From the NCBI GenBank assembly GCA_023457535.1, contig JAEWLN010000033.1:1-51120 (forward strand): DNA of 51,120 nucleotides, given 5' to 3'. Below the pieces are notes generated by a model, which saw nothing but the letters and a program-made list of their open reading frames with translations, was not told the origin of the DNA and ran no database searches. Position numbers and translations under genes: made by a program. Position 1 is the first letter of the stretch, and the number at the start of each line of letters is the position of its first letter. This DNA comes from Bacteroidota bacterium (GTDB lineage Bacteria > Bacteroidota > Bacteroidia > Flavobacteriales > Flavobacteriaceae). This document shows, piece by piece, positions 41,641 through 50,433 of the stretch.

Positions 41641-43653
41641 ATGAACGAACTCCATCTCCAAACCAGCCCCTATTTGCTCCAGCACGCCCAAAATCCGGTG
41701 CATTGGAAGGCGTGGAATGACGCCGCGCTGGGTTCGGCGCAAGTGCAAAACAAGCTCCTCATCGTGTCGGTTGGGTATTCGGCTTGCCATTGGTGCCACG
41801 TCATGGAGCACGAGACGTTCGAAAACGAGCAAGCCGCCGCGGTAATGAATGCGCATTTTATATCGGTCAAAGTGGACCGCGAAGAGCGCCCTGACCTCGA
41901 TGCGGTTTACATGAAAGCCGTCCAGATCATGACCGGTCGCGGTGGCTGGCCGCTCAACGTGGTGTGTCTTCCCGATGGGCGTCCGGTATGGGGCGGTACG
42001 TATTTTCGCACGTCTGAATGGACCGACACGCTCGAACAGCTCCACGACTTGTGGCAAACCAACCCCGATAAAATGACCGAATACGCGCAAAAACTGCACG
42101 ATGGACTTCAAGCCATTTCGGTCATCGACCGCAAGGCAACGCCTGATTTACCGCAGGATTGGATCGCGCCATTGGTCGAAAAATGGAAAAAAAGCTTTGA
42201 CCGCGAATTTGGCGGTATGGCCCGCGCACCCAAATTCATGATGCCCAACAATTACGATTTTTTGATGCATTACGGCCACCGCACCAACGATACTGAATTG
42301 CTCGGTTTGGTAGACCTGACGCTGACCCGCATGGCGTGGGGCGGTTTGTTCGACACCGTTGGCGGGGGATTTTCGCGTTATTCGGTCGACATGAAATGGC
42401 ATGTGCCGCACTTTGAAAAAATGTTGTATGACAACGGTCAGCTCGTTTCGGTGTACGCCGATGCGTTCAAACGCACCCAAAATCCGCTTTACAGGCAAGT
42501 CATCGACAAAACGCTGTCATTTGTACTGCGCGAGCTTACAACCGACCAAGGCGCGTTTTATTCGGCCCTCGATGCCGACAGCCTCGATACACACGGCGAT
42601 CTGGAAGAAGGCGCGTTCTACGTATGGACGCAAACCGAACTCGAATCATTGCTTGGGGACGACTTTGCGCTTTTCAAAAGTGTGTTCAACCTCGACGCGT
42701 TCGGGCATTGGGAAAACGGAAATTTTGTGCTGATCCAAAACCAGACCATTGAAAATTTGGCCAGCCAACACGGTCTTTCGATTTCGGATCTTGCGTCCAG
42801 GAAACAATTGTGGGAACAAATGCTGTATGCCGCGCGCGAAAACCGGCCAAAACCACGGCTGGACGACAAATGCCTGACGTCGTGGAATGCCATGATGTGC
42901 AAAGGTTTCGCCGATGCGTACCAGGCCCTCGGCAATGAACAATACCGATCGGCAGCGCTGCAAAACGGTGATTTTCTGGCCCAACGCCAATGGCATCCGG
43001 ACGGGCATTTGTGGCACAGCTATAAAAACGGCCTAAGCACCATCAACGGCTATCTAGAGGATTATGCGCATACGGCCTCGGCGTTTATTGCGTTGTACCG
43101 CATCACATTCGATGAGCGTTGGCTCACGATGGCGCGACAACTTACAGATTATTGCTTTGCGCATTTTTATGACGATGCAAGTGGTTTTTTCCGGTTCACC
43201 TCCGATACGGACCCGGCCCTGATCGCACCGCATTTCGAAACGGAAGACAATGTGATCCCGGCGTCCAATTCCGTGTTGGCCCACGTGCTGCTGGATCTGG
43301 CGGTGTATCTTGACAACGCACATTATGAGAAAACAGCAGCAAACATGCTTGCGCACATCGCCGCTGATATCGACTACCCGTCGGCGTTTTCCAATTGGAT
43401 GTCGCTCGCGCTGCGCCTTGCCGATCCGAAAGAACTCGTCATCTGCGGGGAGCACGCCTCTAATTGGGCACGCCAGGCAAATGCGTTATATTTACCCGGA
43501 ATACTTTTGGCCGCTGCACACCAACCCGCTTCGCTGCCCTTGCTGCAAAATCGCCATCCCGAACGCGGCACGCTGGCCTATGCTTGCCAGAACAAAGCAT
43601 GCGGATTGCCTTCAACCGATCTGCAAAACGCCATTTCCGAATTAAACCGTTAA
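41641..43653 (+). CDS. thioredoxin-domain / N-acylglucosamine-epimerase-like DUF255 protein (YyaL, SPATA20 type)
   Basis: A 670-residue cytoplasmic protein. Residues 5-160 are a DUF255 thioredoxin fold with Cys49-His-Trp-Cys52 in 'SACHWCHVMEHETF' and 'VDREERPDLDAVYM'. The rest is an (alpha/alpha)6 barrel of the glycosidase type with 'RAPKFMMPN', 'GGGFSRYSVD', 'PHFEKMLYDN' and 'DKCLTSWNAMM'. The family is widespread, including human SPATA20, but its reaction is unknown. The ATG at 41641 gives the conserved start (NELHLQTSPYLLQHA); the longer frame from 41560 overlaps the leader. Confidence 0.88.
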   Translation: MNELHLQTSPYLLQHAQNPVHWKAWNDAALGSAQVQNKLLIVSVGYSACHWCHVMEHETFENEQAAAVMNAHFISVKVDREERPDLDAVYMKAVQIMTGRGGWPLNVVCLPDGRPVWGGTYFRTSEWTDTLEQLHDLWQTNPDKMTEYAQKLHDGLQAISVIDRKATPDLPQDWIAPLVEKWKKSFDREFGGMARAPKFMMPNNYDFLMHYGHRTNDTELLGLVDLTLTRMAWGGLFDTVGGGFSRYSVDMKWHVPHFEKMLYDNGQLVSVYADAFKRTQNPLYRQVIDKTLSFVLRELTTDQGAFYSALDADSLDTHGDLEEGAFYVWTQTELESLLGDDFALFKSVFNLDAFGHWENGNFVLIQNQTIENLASQHGLSISDLASRKQLWEQMLYAARENRPKPRLDDKCLTSWNAMMCKGFADAYQALGNEQYRSAALQNGDFLAQRQWHPDGHLWHSYKNGLSTINGYLEDYAHTASAFIALYRITFDERWLTMARQLTDYCFAHFYDDASGFFRFTSDTDPALIAPHFETEDNVIPASNSVLAHVLLDLAVYLDNAHYEKTAANMLAHIAADIDYPSAFSNWMSLALRLADPKELVICGEHASNWARQANALYLPGILLAAAHQPASLPLLQNRHPERGTLAYACQNKACGLPSTDLQNAISELNR

Positions 43654-43681
43654 TTTTAAACAAGTTGGCAATTTTTTTTCG

Positions 43682-43689
43682 TAAGTTTG
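43682..43689 (+). promoter_or_regulatory. -7 box of the LEA-like gene
   Basis: TAAGTTTG, 23 bases before the ATG at 43713, with a TTG at 43665-43667 as a possible -33 element. Confidence 0.5.
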
Positions 43690-43712
43690 GGTCTAACCAA
43701 TCTGAAACAACC

Positions 43713-44300
43713 ATGGGATTAGGAACTTTTTTTAAGAATTTATTTGGCGGCACCAATCAAGGATCTGCCACGGGTGCGCAAATAGAACGCAAAGCCGACG
43801 ATGCCAAAGACGCCGTGGACCGCGTTGCTGAAAAGGCAAAAGACAAAATCGACAACGCGGCGGATGCCGTAGCTTCAGGGGCCGCGCGCGTTGAAAATAC
43901 AGCGTCTGCTGAACCAACCACCGGTTCATGGCAGAACAAGGCGAACAACCTTGCCGGTGAGGTCAAAGAGAAAGCGGGCCAATATGCCGAACGCGCAGAG
44001 GATTTCATCGAAGAAAAATTTGCCGACGCCAAAGATGCTGCCCAACCGTACATCGAAAAAGCGGAAGGCCTCGCAGATGCCGCCACCGATAAAGTGCGCG
44101 ATTATTCTGAAACAGCGGCCGATAAAATGGAAGATGTTGTTGCGTCTGCCAAAGAAAAGATATCGGACTGGACCAGTAAGGCTCAAGACAAACTGGATGA
44201 CGTTCAACACGCCACGCGGAATTTTGCAGGCGATGCCAACCCCGACGCCGGAACTTACGAAGGCGATACGCCAAACCGCATCGAAGAAGACGCCGATTAA
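43713..44300 (+). CDS. LEA-like / YtxH-type amphipathic-helix protein
   Basis: A 195-residue very hydrophilic protein without a signal peptide. It begins 'MGLGTFFKNLFGG' and then consists of Ala/Lys/Asp/Glu helices with loose 11-residue periodicity: 'KADDAKDAVDRVAEKAKDKI', 'KFADAKDAAQPYIEKAEG', 'ATDKVRDYSETAADKMEDV', 'AKEKISDWTSKAQDKLDDV'. The pattern resembles group 3 LEA and YtxH stress proteins. Such proteins coat membranes or proteins during desiccation or osmotic stress; that role here is inferred, and is suggestive next to an MscS channel. The longer upstream frame from 43464 is not real: it lies in the preceding gene. Confidence 0.78.
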   Translation: MGLGTFFKNLFGGTNQGSATGAQIERKADDAKDAVDRVAEKAKDKIDNAADAVASGAARVENTASAEPTTGSWQNKANNLAGEVKEKAGQYAERAEDFIEEKFADAKDAAQPYIEKAEGLADAATDKVRDYSETAADKMEDVVASAKEKISDWTSKAQDKLDDVQHATRNFAGDANPDAGTYEGDTPNRIEEDAD

Positions 44301-44313
44301 AATTTAAAATCGT

Positions 44314-44346
44314 TATTTTTGCAACCTCCCTAACGGAGGTTTTTTT
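44314..44346 (+). promoter_or_regulatory. -7 box and overlapping terminator hairpin before mscS
   Basis: TATTTTTG (44314-44321) is followed at once by the hairpin AACCTCC / GGAGGTT (44323-44341) and a T-run. The hairpin ends the LEA-like transcript; a transcript from the -7 box would start inside the hairpin, 25 bases before the mscS ATG. Confidence 0.6.
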
Positions 44347-44350
44347 ACGC

Positions 44351-45181
44351 ATGAAAATACTGATGGCAGACCTTACCTACTTAGAACAATACACAGACAA
44401 GTTCATCCGCGTGATGATCGATTATTCCCCAAAGCTGATCGCGGCTTTATTGCTGCTGTTCGTCGGGATATGGGCCATTCGGCTGATCAACCGGGTTTCG
44501 CGCAAACTCATGGTCAAACGCGGCGTGGAACCTACACTGATTGAATTCCTGTCGGACATCATTTTTTGGGGGTTGCGCATTTTGTTGTTCATTGCCGTGA
44601 TTTCCAAACTCGGGATCGAATCGTCTTCATTTGTGGCTATTCTGGGCGCTGCAGGACTCGCGGTGGGGTTGTCGTTGCAGGGATCGCTGTCGAATTTCGC
44701 AGGTGGCATGCTGATTATTTTGTTCAAACCGTTCAAACTTGGCGACACCATTGAGGCGCAGGGCGTATCGGGCATGGTCATCGACATACAGATTTTTGTC
44801 ACCCAGTTGCTGACATCGAACAATCAGGTGATTTTTATCCCGAACGGCGCCTTATCGAACGGAACGATCATTAATTTTTCGCAACAACCCACGCGGCGTT
44901 TTGATTTGACGATCGGCATTTCGTACGATACCAATATCAAACAAGCCCGCGAATTGATCCTGTCCATTCTTGAAAACCATCCCAAAATCCATCGGAACCC
45001 CGCTCCTGCCGTATCGGTGAAGGAGCTTACCGATTCCGGCATCAAACTGTCCATTCGCGGATGGTCTGCCAACGAAGATTCGAGCGATGCGGCAAGCGAT
45101 GTACTCGAACAGAGCAAAACGGCATTCGATCAATCAGGGATCGCGATGCAACCCTTTATGAAAGAATATTCAAAATCGTGA
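44351..45181 (+). CDS. small-conductance mechanosensitive channel, MscS family
   Basis: A 276-residue inner-membrane channel that opens under membrane tension to release solutes. Three transmembrane helices: about 23-45 ('LIAALLLLFVGIWAIRLI'), 68-90, and the pore helix TM3 'ILGAAGLAVGLSLQGSLSN' with its Gly/Ala knobs. The cytoplasmic domain follows: 'FKLGDTIEAQGVSGMVIDI' and 'IFIPNGALSNGTIINFS'. It is of typical minimal MscS length. A second ATG at 44363 is an alternative start. It lies 50 bases after the LEA-like gene. Confidence 0.93.
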   Translation: MKILMADLTYLEQYTDKFIRVMIDYSPKLIAALLLLFVGIWAIRLINRVSRKLMVKRGVEPTLIEFLSDIIFWGLRILLFIAVISKLGIESSSFVAILGAAGLAVGLSLQGSLSNFAGGMLIILFKPFKLGDTIEAQGVSGMVIDIQIFVTQLLTSNNQVIFIPNGALSNGTIINFSQQPTRRFDLTIGISYDTNIKQARELILSILENHPKIHRNPAPAVSVKELTDSGIKLSIRGWSANEDSSDAASDVLEQSKTAFDQSGIAMQPFMKEYSKS

Positions 45182-45230
45182 ATTATGAATATTTTTTTGT
45201 AGTATTGTTGGGATCATAAAACACATCGAG

Positions 45231-45908
45231 ATGAAAAAATTCATGTGCCTGCTGTTTGGCTTGGGTACGATGGCTGTTGTTGCACAATCCCTCCAGAACG
45301 AGGTCAAGCATCCCGACATTGCCACCAAATTGTTCAAAAACCCAAAATTCGTCAAGGATAAATCCCAGGGGTCGCCCTATGTCCATGCGATGTTCGGGCA
45401 AGCGAGCGTTGCAAAACTCAACATCAAAGCCTTTATGCGCTACAACGCCTACAAAGATGAATTTGAGTTCATTACCCCTAAAAACGACACGCTCATCCTT
45501 GATAAAATTGAGGATTTCGACCAAATCGTCTTCACGGGTTTCAACAAGCAATACGACCTTTTGGCTTATACCGAGGATAAAAAACTGGTCTACGGCTACC
45601 TGGTACGCGTTCAGGAAACAAACGGCCTGGTATTGTACAAAAAAGAGCGCATCACATTTATTGAGGCCAAGCCGGCCAAGACCTCGCTCGAGGTGAACAT
45701 GCCCGCTAAATACACGCGCAGGGGCGACAGTTTTTTCGTGCGGACCAAAGACGGCATGACTACAGAATTTCCGGATAGCAAGAAGGCGTTGGTCAAGGTT
45801 TACCCCGCGCATAAAGACAAGATCGAAGCGTTTCTAAAGAATGCCAAAATTGATTTTGATCTCGAAAGCGATGTGCTTCGCGTTTTTAATCTTGTGGCTG
45901 CGCCGTAA
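45231..45908 (+). CDS. exported protein of unknown function
   Basis: A 225-residue protein that starts with a signal peptide (MKKFMCLLFGLGTMAVVAQ). The mature part is soluble, of mixed charge, with Lys/Phe/Tyr-rich strands such as 'FEFITPKNDTLILDKIEDF' and 'YLVRVQETNGLVLYKKERI', and a C-terminal Lys-rich helical part (KKALVKVYPAHKDKIEAF). No lipobox or T9SS domain is seen, so it should be periplasmic. I do not recognise a family. It follows mscS by 49 bases and converges with tsaB. Confidence 0.72.
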   Translation: MKKFMCLLFGLGTMAVVAQSLQNEVKHPDIATKLFKNPKFVKDKSQGSPYVHAMFGQASVAKLNIKAFMRYNAYKDEFEFITPKNDTLILDKIEDFDQIVFTGFNKQYDLLAYTEDKKLVYGYLVRVQETNGLVLYKKERITFIEAKPAKTSLEVNMPAKYTRRGDSFFVRTKDGMTTEFPDSKKALVKVYPAHKDKIEAFLKNAKIDFDLESDVLRVFNLVAAP

Positions 45909-45912
45909 AAAG

Positions 45913-46575
45913 CTATTTTTTGCCCGTCACAAAGTCCTTGAGGTAATACGGCTCAAAATACGCCACATCTTCAAACGATCGCGCGGTGAATTTCGCATAC
46001 GCCAACGCGCCCATTTCCTTGGCCGATGGAAAAACTACATCGGGAAGAAACACAAAGCGATTATCGGTGAGCACGGTTTGGCATTTTGCCTGGCAATCGC
46101 CGATGAAGTAAATCGTGCCCGGCCAATTGGCGTACGACTCCGCGGTCAGTATTTCTGCACGCACTTCGCGCACCGGTTCGTGTTTGGCGTCAAATACCGC
46201 GCTGTACACTTCCATGCGACGCGCATCGATCATCGGGACGATCAAGCCATCGGTTGAATTGACCTGTGCCGCCAAAACGGCAAGGGTATCGACGGAAATC
46301 AATGGGATCCCAAGCGCAAAACACAATCCTTTTGCCGCAGAAACGCCAATGCGCAAACCGGTATACGATCCCGGCCCCTGGCTTACGGCCACCGCAGACA
46401 GGTCGGCGTATGAAATCTGCGCGTCGGCCAGCGTTCGTTCTATAAAAAGATGGAGTTTTTCCGCATGCGAAAAGCCTTCATCGGCCACTTCACGATCAGC
46501 GATCGTTTGCCCGTCGTGCGCCACGGCCACAGAACAATTCCGGGTCGCGGTTTCAATATGTAAAATGTAAGCCAT
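45913..46575 (-). CDS. tsaB: tRNA threonylcarbamoyladenosine biosynthesis protein TsaB
   Basis: A 220-residue partner of TsaD and TsaE in making t6A at position 37 of ANN-decoding tRNAs. 'MAYILHIETATRNCSVAVA', 'LSAVAVSQGPGSYTGLRIGV' and 'AKGLCFALGIPLISVDTL' are typical of this degenerate ASKHA-fold protein. Its ATG overlaps the stop of the upstream adaptor gene in TAATG, so it is translated from the efflux operon mRNA. Confidence 0.95.
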   Translation of the reverse strand: MAYILHIETATRNCSVAVAHDGQTIADREVADEGFSHAEKLHLFIERTLADAQISYADLSAVAVSQGPGSYTGLRIGVSAAKGLCFALGIPLISVDTLAVLAAQVNSTDGLIVPMIDARRMEVYSAVFDAKHEPVREVRAEILTAESYANWPGTIYFIGDCQAKCQTVLTDNRFVFLPDVVFPSAKEMGALAYAKFTARSFEDVAYFEPYYLKDFVTGKK

Positions 46576-47864
46576 TATTTTTTGTTCTCGTTGGCCACCG
46601 TTACCCTGTCGCCTGAATTGAGGTCTTTGGTCACTGTGGTGTACGGCCCGGTGATGACCACATCGCCTTTTTGGAGCCCGTGAGTGACTTCGATGTTCGT
46701 GTCGTCCTGAATGCCGGTTTTGACCACGCGTATTTTGGCCTTATCGCCCGATTTGACAAAAACACATTCAAATTTCTTATCGCTTTTAGGCTTGATTTTG
46801 TTTTCTTCCGAATCCGGATCGTCTACTTTGAGTTTTTTGACTGCAGCAGTATCGGCCTTGACCACAACGGCGCTGATGGGTACGCCAAGCACTTTTTCCT
46901 TGCGTTTGGTAATGATGTCCACCGTGGCGGTCATGCCCGGGCGGAACGGCGAATAACTCGCGGGTTTGCCCTGGGTCAGATCGGCGTACGATTCTTTGAC
47001 GATGCGCACTTTGACCTTGAAATTCGTCACCTGGTCCGCAGTCAGCGTCGCACTGGCCGAATTGGAAATGCTCGTGACGATTCCGCGAAACTTCTTCTTG
47101 AGGTATGCATCGACCTCGACGCGCGCCGAATCGCCAACACTAATTTTGACGATGTCATTTTCATTGACATCAACTTCCACTTCCATGCTGTTCAGGTTGG
47201 CCACGCGCAACAATTCGGTTCCCGTCATTTGCTGCATCCCGAGCACGCGTTCGCCCAATTCTACGTTGAGCATCGACACCGTGCCGTCGGCTGGCGCATA
47301 AATCGTCGTGCGCCCAAGGTTGTCCTTGGCTTCGTTGACCGTGGCCGACGCGCTCTGCACGTTGTAATACGCCGATTGCCTGGCCGCCTTCGCACTTTCA
47401 TACATTGATACGGCTTTGTCCCATTCAGATTTGGAAATGATGCCTTTGTCAAACAGCGTTTTGTTGCGCTCGTAATTGGCTTTGGCCTCTTTAAAACTTG
47501 CGTCGGCCTGGCTCAAAGACGCTTTGGTGCCTGACAACCCGGCCAACGTGCGGTTATAACCCGAGGTATACAGATCAGGGTTGATGCGTACGAGCAAATC
47601 GCCTTTTTTGACGATCTGGCCTTCTTTGACCGGAAGCCCGATGATTTCACCCGATACTTCTGACGAAATTTTGACCTCGATTTCCGGCTGTATTTTTCCC
47701 GTTGCCGATACGGTTTCCACTATTGTAATTTCGTCAACTTTTGCAATTTCGACCTCGACGCCTTTGTCCTTGTTCCCGATCACGCCTTTTTTGGCGAGCA
47801 CGACCAACACGACGACCAGCACCGCCGCCGCACCGATTAACCAATAAGTTGACTTTTTAGACAT
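46575..47864 (-). CDS. periplasmic adaptor (HlyD/MacA-type) of an efflux system
   Basis: A 429-residue membrane-fusion protein. An N-terminal membrane anchor ('YWLIGAAAVLVVVLVVL') is followed by a barrel-sandwich hybrid domain ('SGEIIGLPVKEGQIVKKGDL'), a coiled-coil hairpin (about 95-190), and beta-barrel and membrane-proximal domains. The insert 'KLKVDDPDSEENKIKPKSDK' is a charged loop near the C-terminal domain. It follows tolC by 5 bases and overlaps tsaB by one base. Confidence 0.9.
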   Translation of the reverse strand: MSKKSTYWLIGAAAVLVVVLVVLAKKGVIGNKDKGVEVEIAKVDEITIVETVSATGKIQPEIEVKISSEVSGEIIGLPVKEGQIVKKGDLLVRINPDLYTSGYNRTLAGLSGTKASLSQADASFKEAKANYERNKTLFDKGIISKSEWDKAVSMYESAKAARQSAYYNVQSASATVNEAKDNLGRTTIYAPADGTVSMLNVELGERVLGMQQMTGTELLRVANLNSMEVEVDVNENDIVKISVGDSARVEVDAYLKKKFRGIVTSISNSASATLTADQVTNFKVKVRIVKESYADLTQGKPASYSPFRPGMTATVDIITKRKEKVLGVPISAVVVKADTAAVKKLKVDDPDSEENKIKPKSDKKFECVFVKSGDKAKIRVVKTGIQDDTNIEVTHGLQKGDVVITGPYTTVTKDLNSGDRVTVANENKK

Positions 47865-47869
47865 CGTTT

Positions 47870-49240
47870 TTATTTTTGGATGATCGGGATCCCAAAGTAG
47901 AATTCAACGATCTTGGTTCTGAAAATATAATCGTACTTGGTACGCAGCAAATCCGATTGCGCGTTGGCGTACAGCGTTTGCGCCTGGTTGTAATCAAATG
48001 CATTCATCATGCCCACATCGTAACGCGCCTGGGCATATTCAAACGCATTTTTGCGCGCTTCGAGTGCCGTGACCGCCGATTCATAAGTATTAAAAGCGCC
48101 GTTGGCATCGGTAAAGGCGGTGTAAACGGTGCGCTCAAGGTCGAGCTGGCTTTGCTCGAGTGCGATCTTGGCACGTTCGGCGGCTACTTTGCTGCGCGCG
48201 ACATTGTTTCGGATGGCGAACCCGTTCAGGATCGGAACAGTGAGCTGGAGCCCGAAATTGTGTCCTTTGTTATCGCTGAACTGGTTGAAAAACGGGTCCG
48301 CATTGCGCGTTCCGATTACGCGTCCTATCGAATCGAAAACCGGAATATTCGCATACGAAATCCGCGTATTGAAACTGTAAAACCCCTGCAACGTTGGTTG
48401 GTAAGCGCCGCGTGCGATGGCAATATCCTTGTTGGCGATCTCAACATTGTTTTGCGCCAGCTTGACCTCGGCGCGGTTCTCGAGCGCTTTTTTATAGATC
48501 GCGTCCGGGGTTTGGAACATCACTTCGCTTTGTCTGGCGTCGTAATCCTCATCGGCGATGTCAAAATTCCGGAAATCGTCAAGCTGGAGCAATTGCGCGA
48601 GACTCAGTTTGGAAATCAGCAATGCGTTTTCCGCGGCAATGAGCTTTTGCTTGCTGTCCGCAACGGTGGCCTTGATATCGAGCAAATCCCCGCGTGGCAC
48701 AGACCCGGCGTCGACGAGCTGTTGCGTCCGGTTGAACTGGCGCTCATTGGCCGCAAGCAATTCTTTTTGCACCTTGATATTTTCCTTGTTGAACAAAATC
48801 TGCAAAAACGCATTGGCCACGCTAAGCGATACGTCATCCTTCATTTTGTCAAGTTGGTATTGCGCCGACAGCACCGCCAGCACCGATCGGCGGTAACGGT
48901 TGTGGTTTTGTAAACCTTTGTAAATATCCACATTGGCATTGACGCCCGCCGATGTAAACTGCGTCGTCTGGTTTTCAAGCAAACCCGTGGTGATGTTCTG
49001 GTTCAGGCCGACATTCCACGAATGCGACGCATTGGCGTTGAAATTAGGAAGGAAATTTCCGCGCGCATCGCTTTTGTCGATCGCCGCCAATTGCCCGTCG
49101 AGCTCGGTGTTCCGAATCGAGATATTGTTTTTGAGCGCATAGTCGACGCACTCCCGGATGGTCCATTTCTTGGATTGCGCGTGGCTGCCAATGGTGATCA
49201 AAAGCAGCAAAGCAAAGAGAATTTGATTGTTTTTTCCCAT
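47870..49240 (-). CDS. TolC family outer-membrane efflux protein
   Basis: A 456-residue outer-membrane channel. The signal peptide ends 'ITIGSHAQS'; the mature part begins 'KKWTIRECVDYALKNNISI' and has two structural repeats with long helices ('NRAEVKLAQNNVEIANKDIA', 'VGMMNAFDYNQAQTLYANAQ'). The ATG at 49240 is preferred; the frame to 49267 adds nine unlikely residues. It sits between two adaptor genes, forming the outer-membrane part of the exporter. Confidence 0.93.
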   Translation of the reverse strand: MGKNNQILFALLLLITIGSHAQSKKWTIRECVDYALKNNISIRNTELDGQLAAIDKSDARGNFLPNFNANASHSWNVGLNQNITTGLLENQTTQFTSAGVNANVDIYKGLQNHNRYRRSVLAVLSAQYQLDKMKDDVSLSVANAFLQILFNKENIKVQKELLAANERQFNRTQQLVDAGSVPRGDLLDIKATVADSKQKLIAAENALLISKLSLAQLLQLDDFRNFDIADEDYDARQSEVMFQTPDAIYKKALENRAEVKLAQNNVEIANKDIAIARGAYQPTLQGFYSFNTRISYANIPVFDSIGRVIGTRNADPFFNQFSDNKGHNFGLQLTVPILNGFAIRNNVARSKVAAERAKIALEQSQLDLERTVYTAFTDANGAFNTYESAVTALEARKNAFEYAQARYDVGMMNAFDYNQAQTLYANAQSDLLRTKYDYIFRTKIVEFYFGIPIIQK

Positions 49241-49300
49241 GATTGATGATGGTGCGCCGAGGCACAAATTTAACGAATTTCTAAAGATTAAAACCGATTA

Positions 49301-50416
49301 TTATTGCTTTTGCGCATCAGGCGATTTGCCCTGGTTCCAGACTTTGATCTTATCCTGTGCAGAAATGCCGCTTTTGACCTGTACGTATAGCCCGTCGGAC
49401 ACGCCCAGCTCAATGTCTTTGCGCGTAAATTGCTGGCTTCCGGTTTCGGTTTCAACGAACGGTTTTTGCGTTTTGGGATCAAATTGCACAAGTGCTTCCT
49501 TTACCGCGAGTACGTTTTCCACCTTGTCCAGAATGATCGAGGCGTTGGCACTGAGTCCTGCGCGGATGAACGTATCGTCGCGGTCGGTCAGCCTGGCCTT
49601 GATCTCGAACTGGATCGCGCCGTTTTCTGTTTTGCCTTTGGGTGCGATATCGGTCAGCACGGCGTTGAACGTTTTGTTTTCGATTGCCCCGACCGTAATC
49701 TCGATCGGCAGGTTGACTTTGATTTTTCCCACCTCGGATTCATCGACCTTGCCCACGAAAATCATCCGGCCCACATCGGCCACGCTCGCAATGGTGGTTC
49801 CTTCGTTGAAATTGTTGCTTTCGATGACCTGGTTGCCCACTTTTACAGGCACGTCGAGCACCATGCCGTTGACGGTCGAACGGATGATCGTATTGGCGTA
49901 ATTGCCCAATCCTGCCGATGTTCCTGTCTTAACGATGTCGAGCCCCTGCCTTGCCGCGTCGTAATTTTGCCTGGCTTGCGCGAATGCCACTTCAGCAGCC
50001 TGGAATTCATTGGCCGAAATGACGCCTTTGTCAAACAGCGATTTTTGACGGTTGTATAACTTTTGCTGGTTTTCAAGTTCGATTTTGGCCGATCGCGTCT
50101 GGTTTTGTGAGCTGCTCAGGTTCGACACATTGGCCACGACTTTGATTTTAGCGATCATGTCCCCGGCCTTGATGCTTTGGCCCGCTTTGATGTAGACGGC
50201 TTCGATAATGCCCGAAATGTTGGGCTTGATCAGCACCTCTTCATCCGGGACAATGTTGCCTGTGGCGATCGTATTTTTGACGATGGTCTTGGTTTCCGGC
50301 TTTTCGGTTTCAAAAACAACGGGCGCCTGCTGGTTCTTGGCATACAAATAATACAGCGCGCCAAAAAACACAATGGCGATAAAGATCAGAATGACGATGG
50401 TAACTCCTTTTTTCAT
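49301..50416 (-). CDS. periplasmic adaptor (MacA-type), first of two
   Basis: A 371-residue membrane-fusion protein: N-terminal anchor ('VTIVILIFIAIVFFGALYYL'), barrel-sandwich domain ('GIIEAVYIKAGQSIKAGDMI'), coiled-coil hairpin (about 110-175) and beta-barrel domain with 'GRMIFVGKVDESEVGKIKV'. It follows the ABC permease gene by 17 bases, so it is the likely direct partner of that MacB-type permease. Confidence 0.92.
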   Translation of the reverse strand: MKKGVTIVILIFIAIVFFGALYYLYAKNQQAPVVFETEKPETKTIVKNTIATGNIVPDEEVLIKPNISGIIEAVYIKAGQSIKAGDMIAKIKVVANVSNLSSSQNQTRSAKIELENQQKLYNRQKSLFDKGVISANEFQAAEVAFAQARQNYDAARQGLDIVKTGTSAGLGNYANTIIRSTVNGMVLDVPVKVGNQVIESNNFNEGTTIASVADVGRMIFVGKVDESEVGKIKVNLPIEITVGAIENKTFNAVLTDIAPKGKTENGAIQFEIKARLTDRDDTFIRAGLSANASIILDKVENVLAVKEALVQFDPKTQKPFVETETGSQQFTRKDIELGVSDGLYVQVKSGISAQDKIKVWNQGKSPDAQKQ

Positions 50417-50433
50417 ATAGGACAGATTGATGA

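Noticed and set aside
43464..43712. Longer start for the LEA-like protein
   Set aside because: The extension lies within the DUF255 gene in another frame; the ATG at 43713 follows a -7 box.
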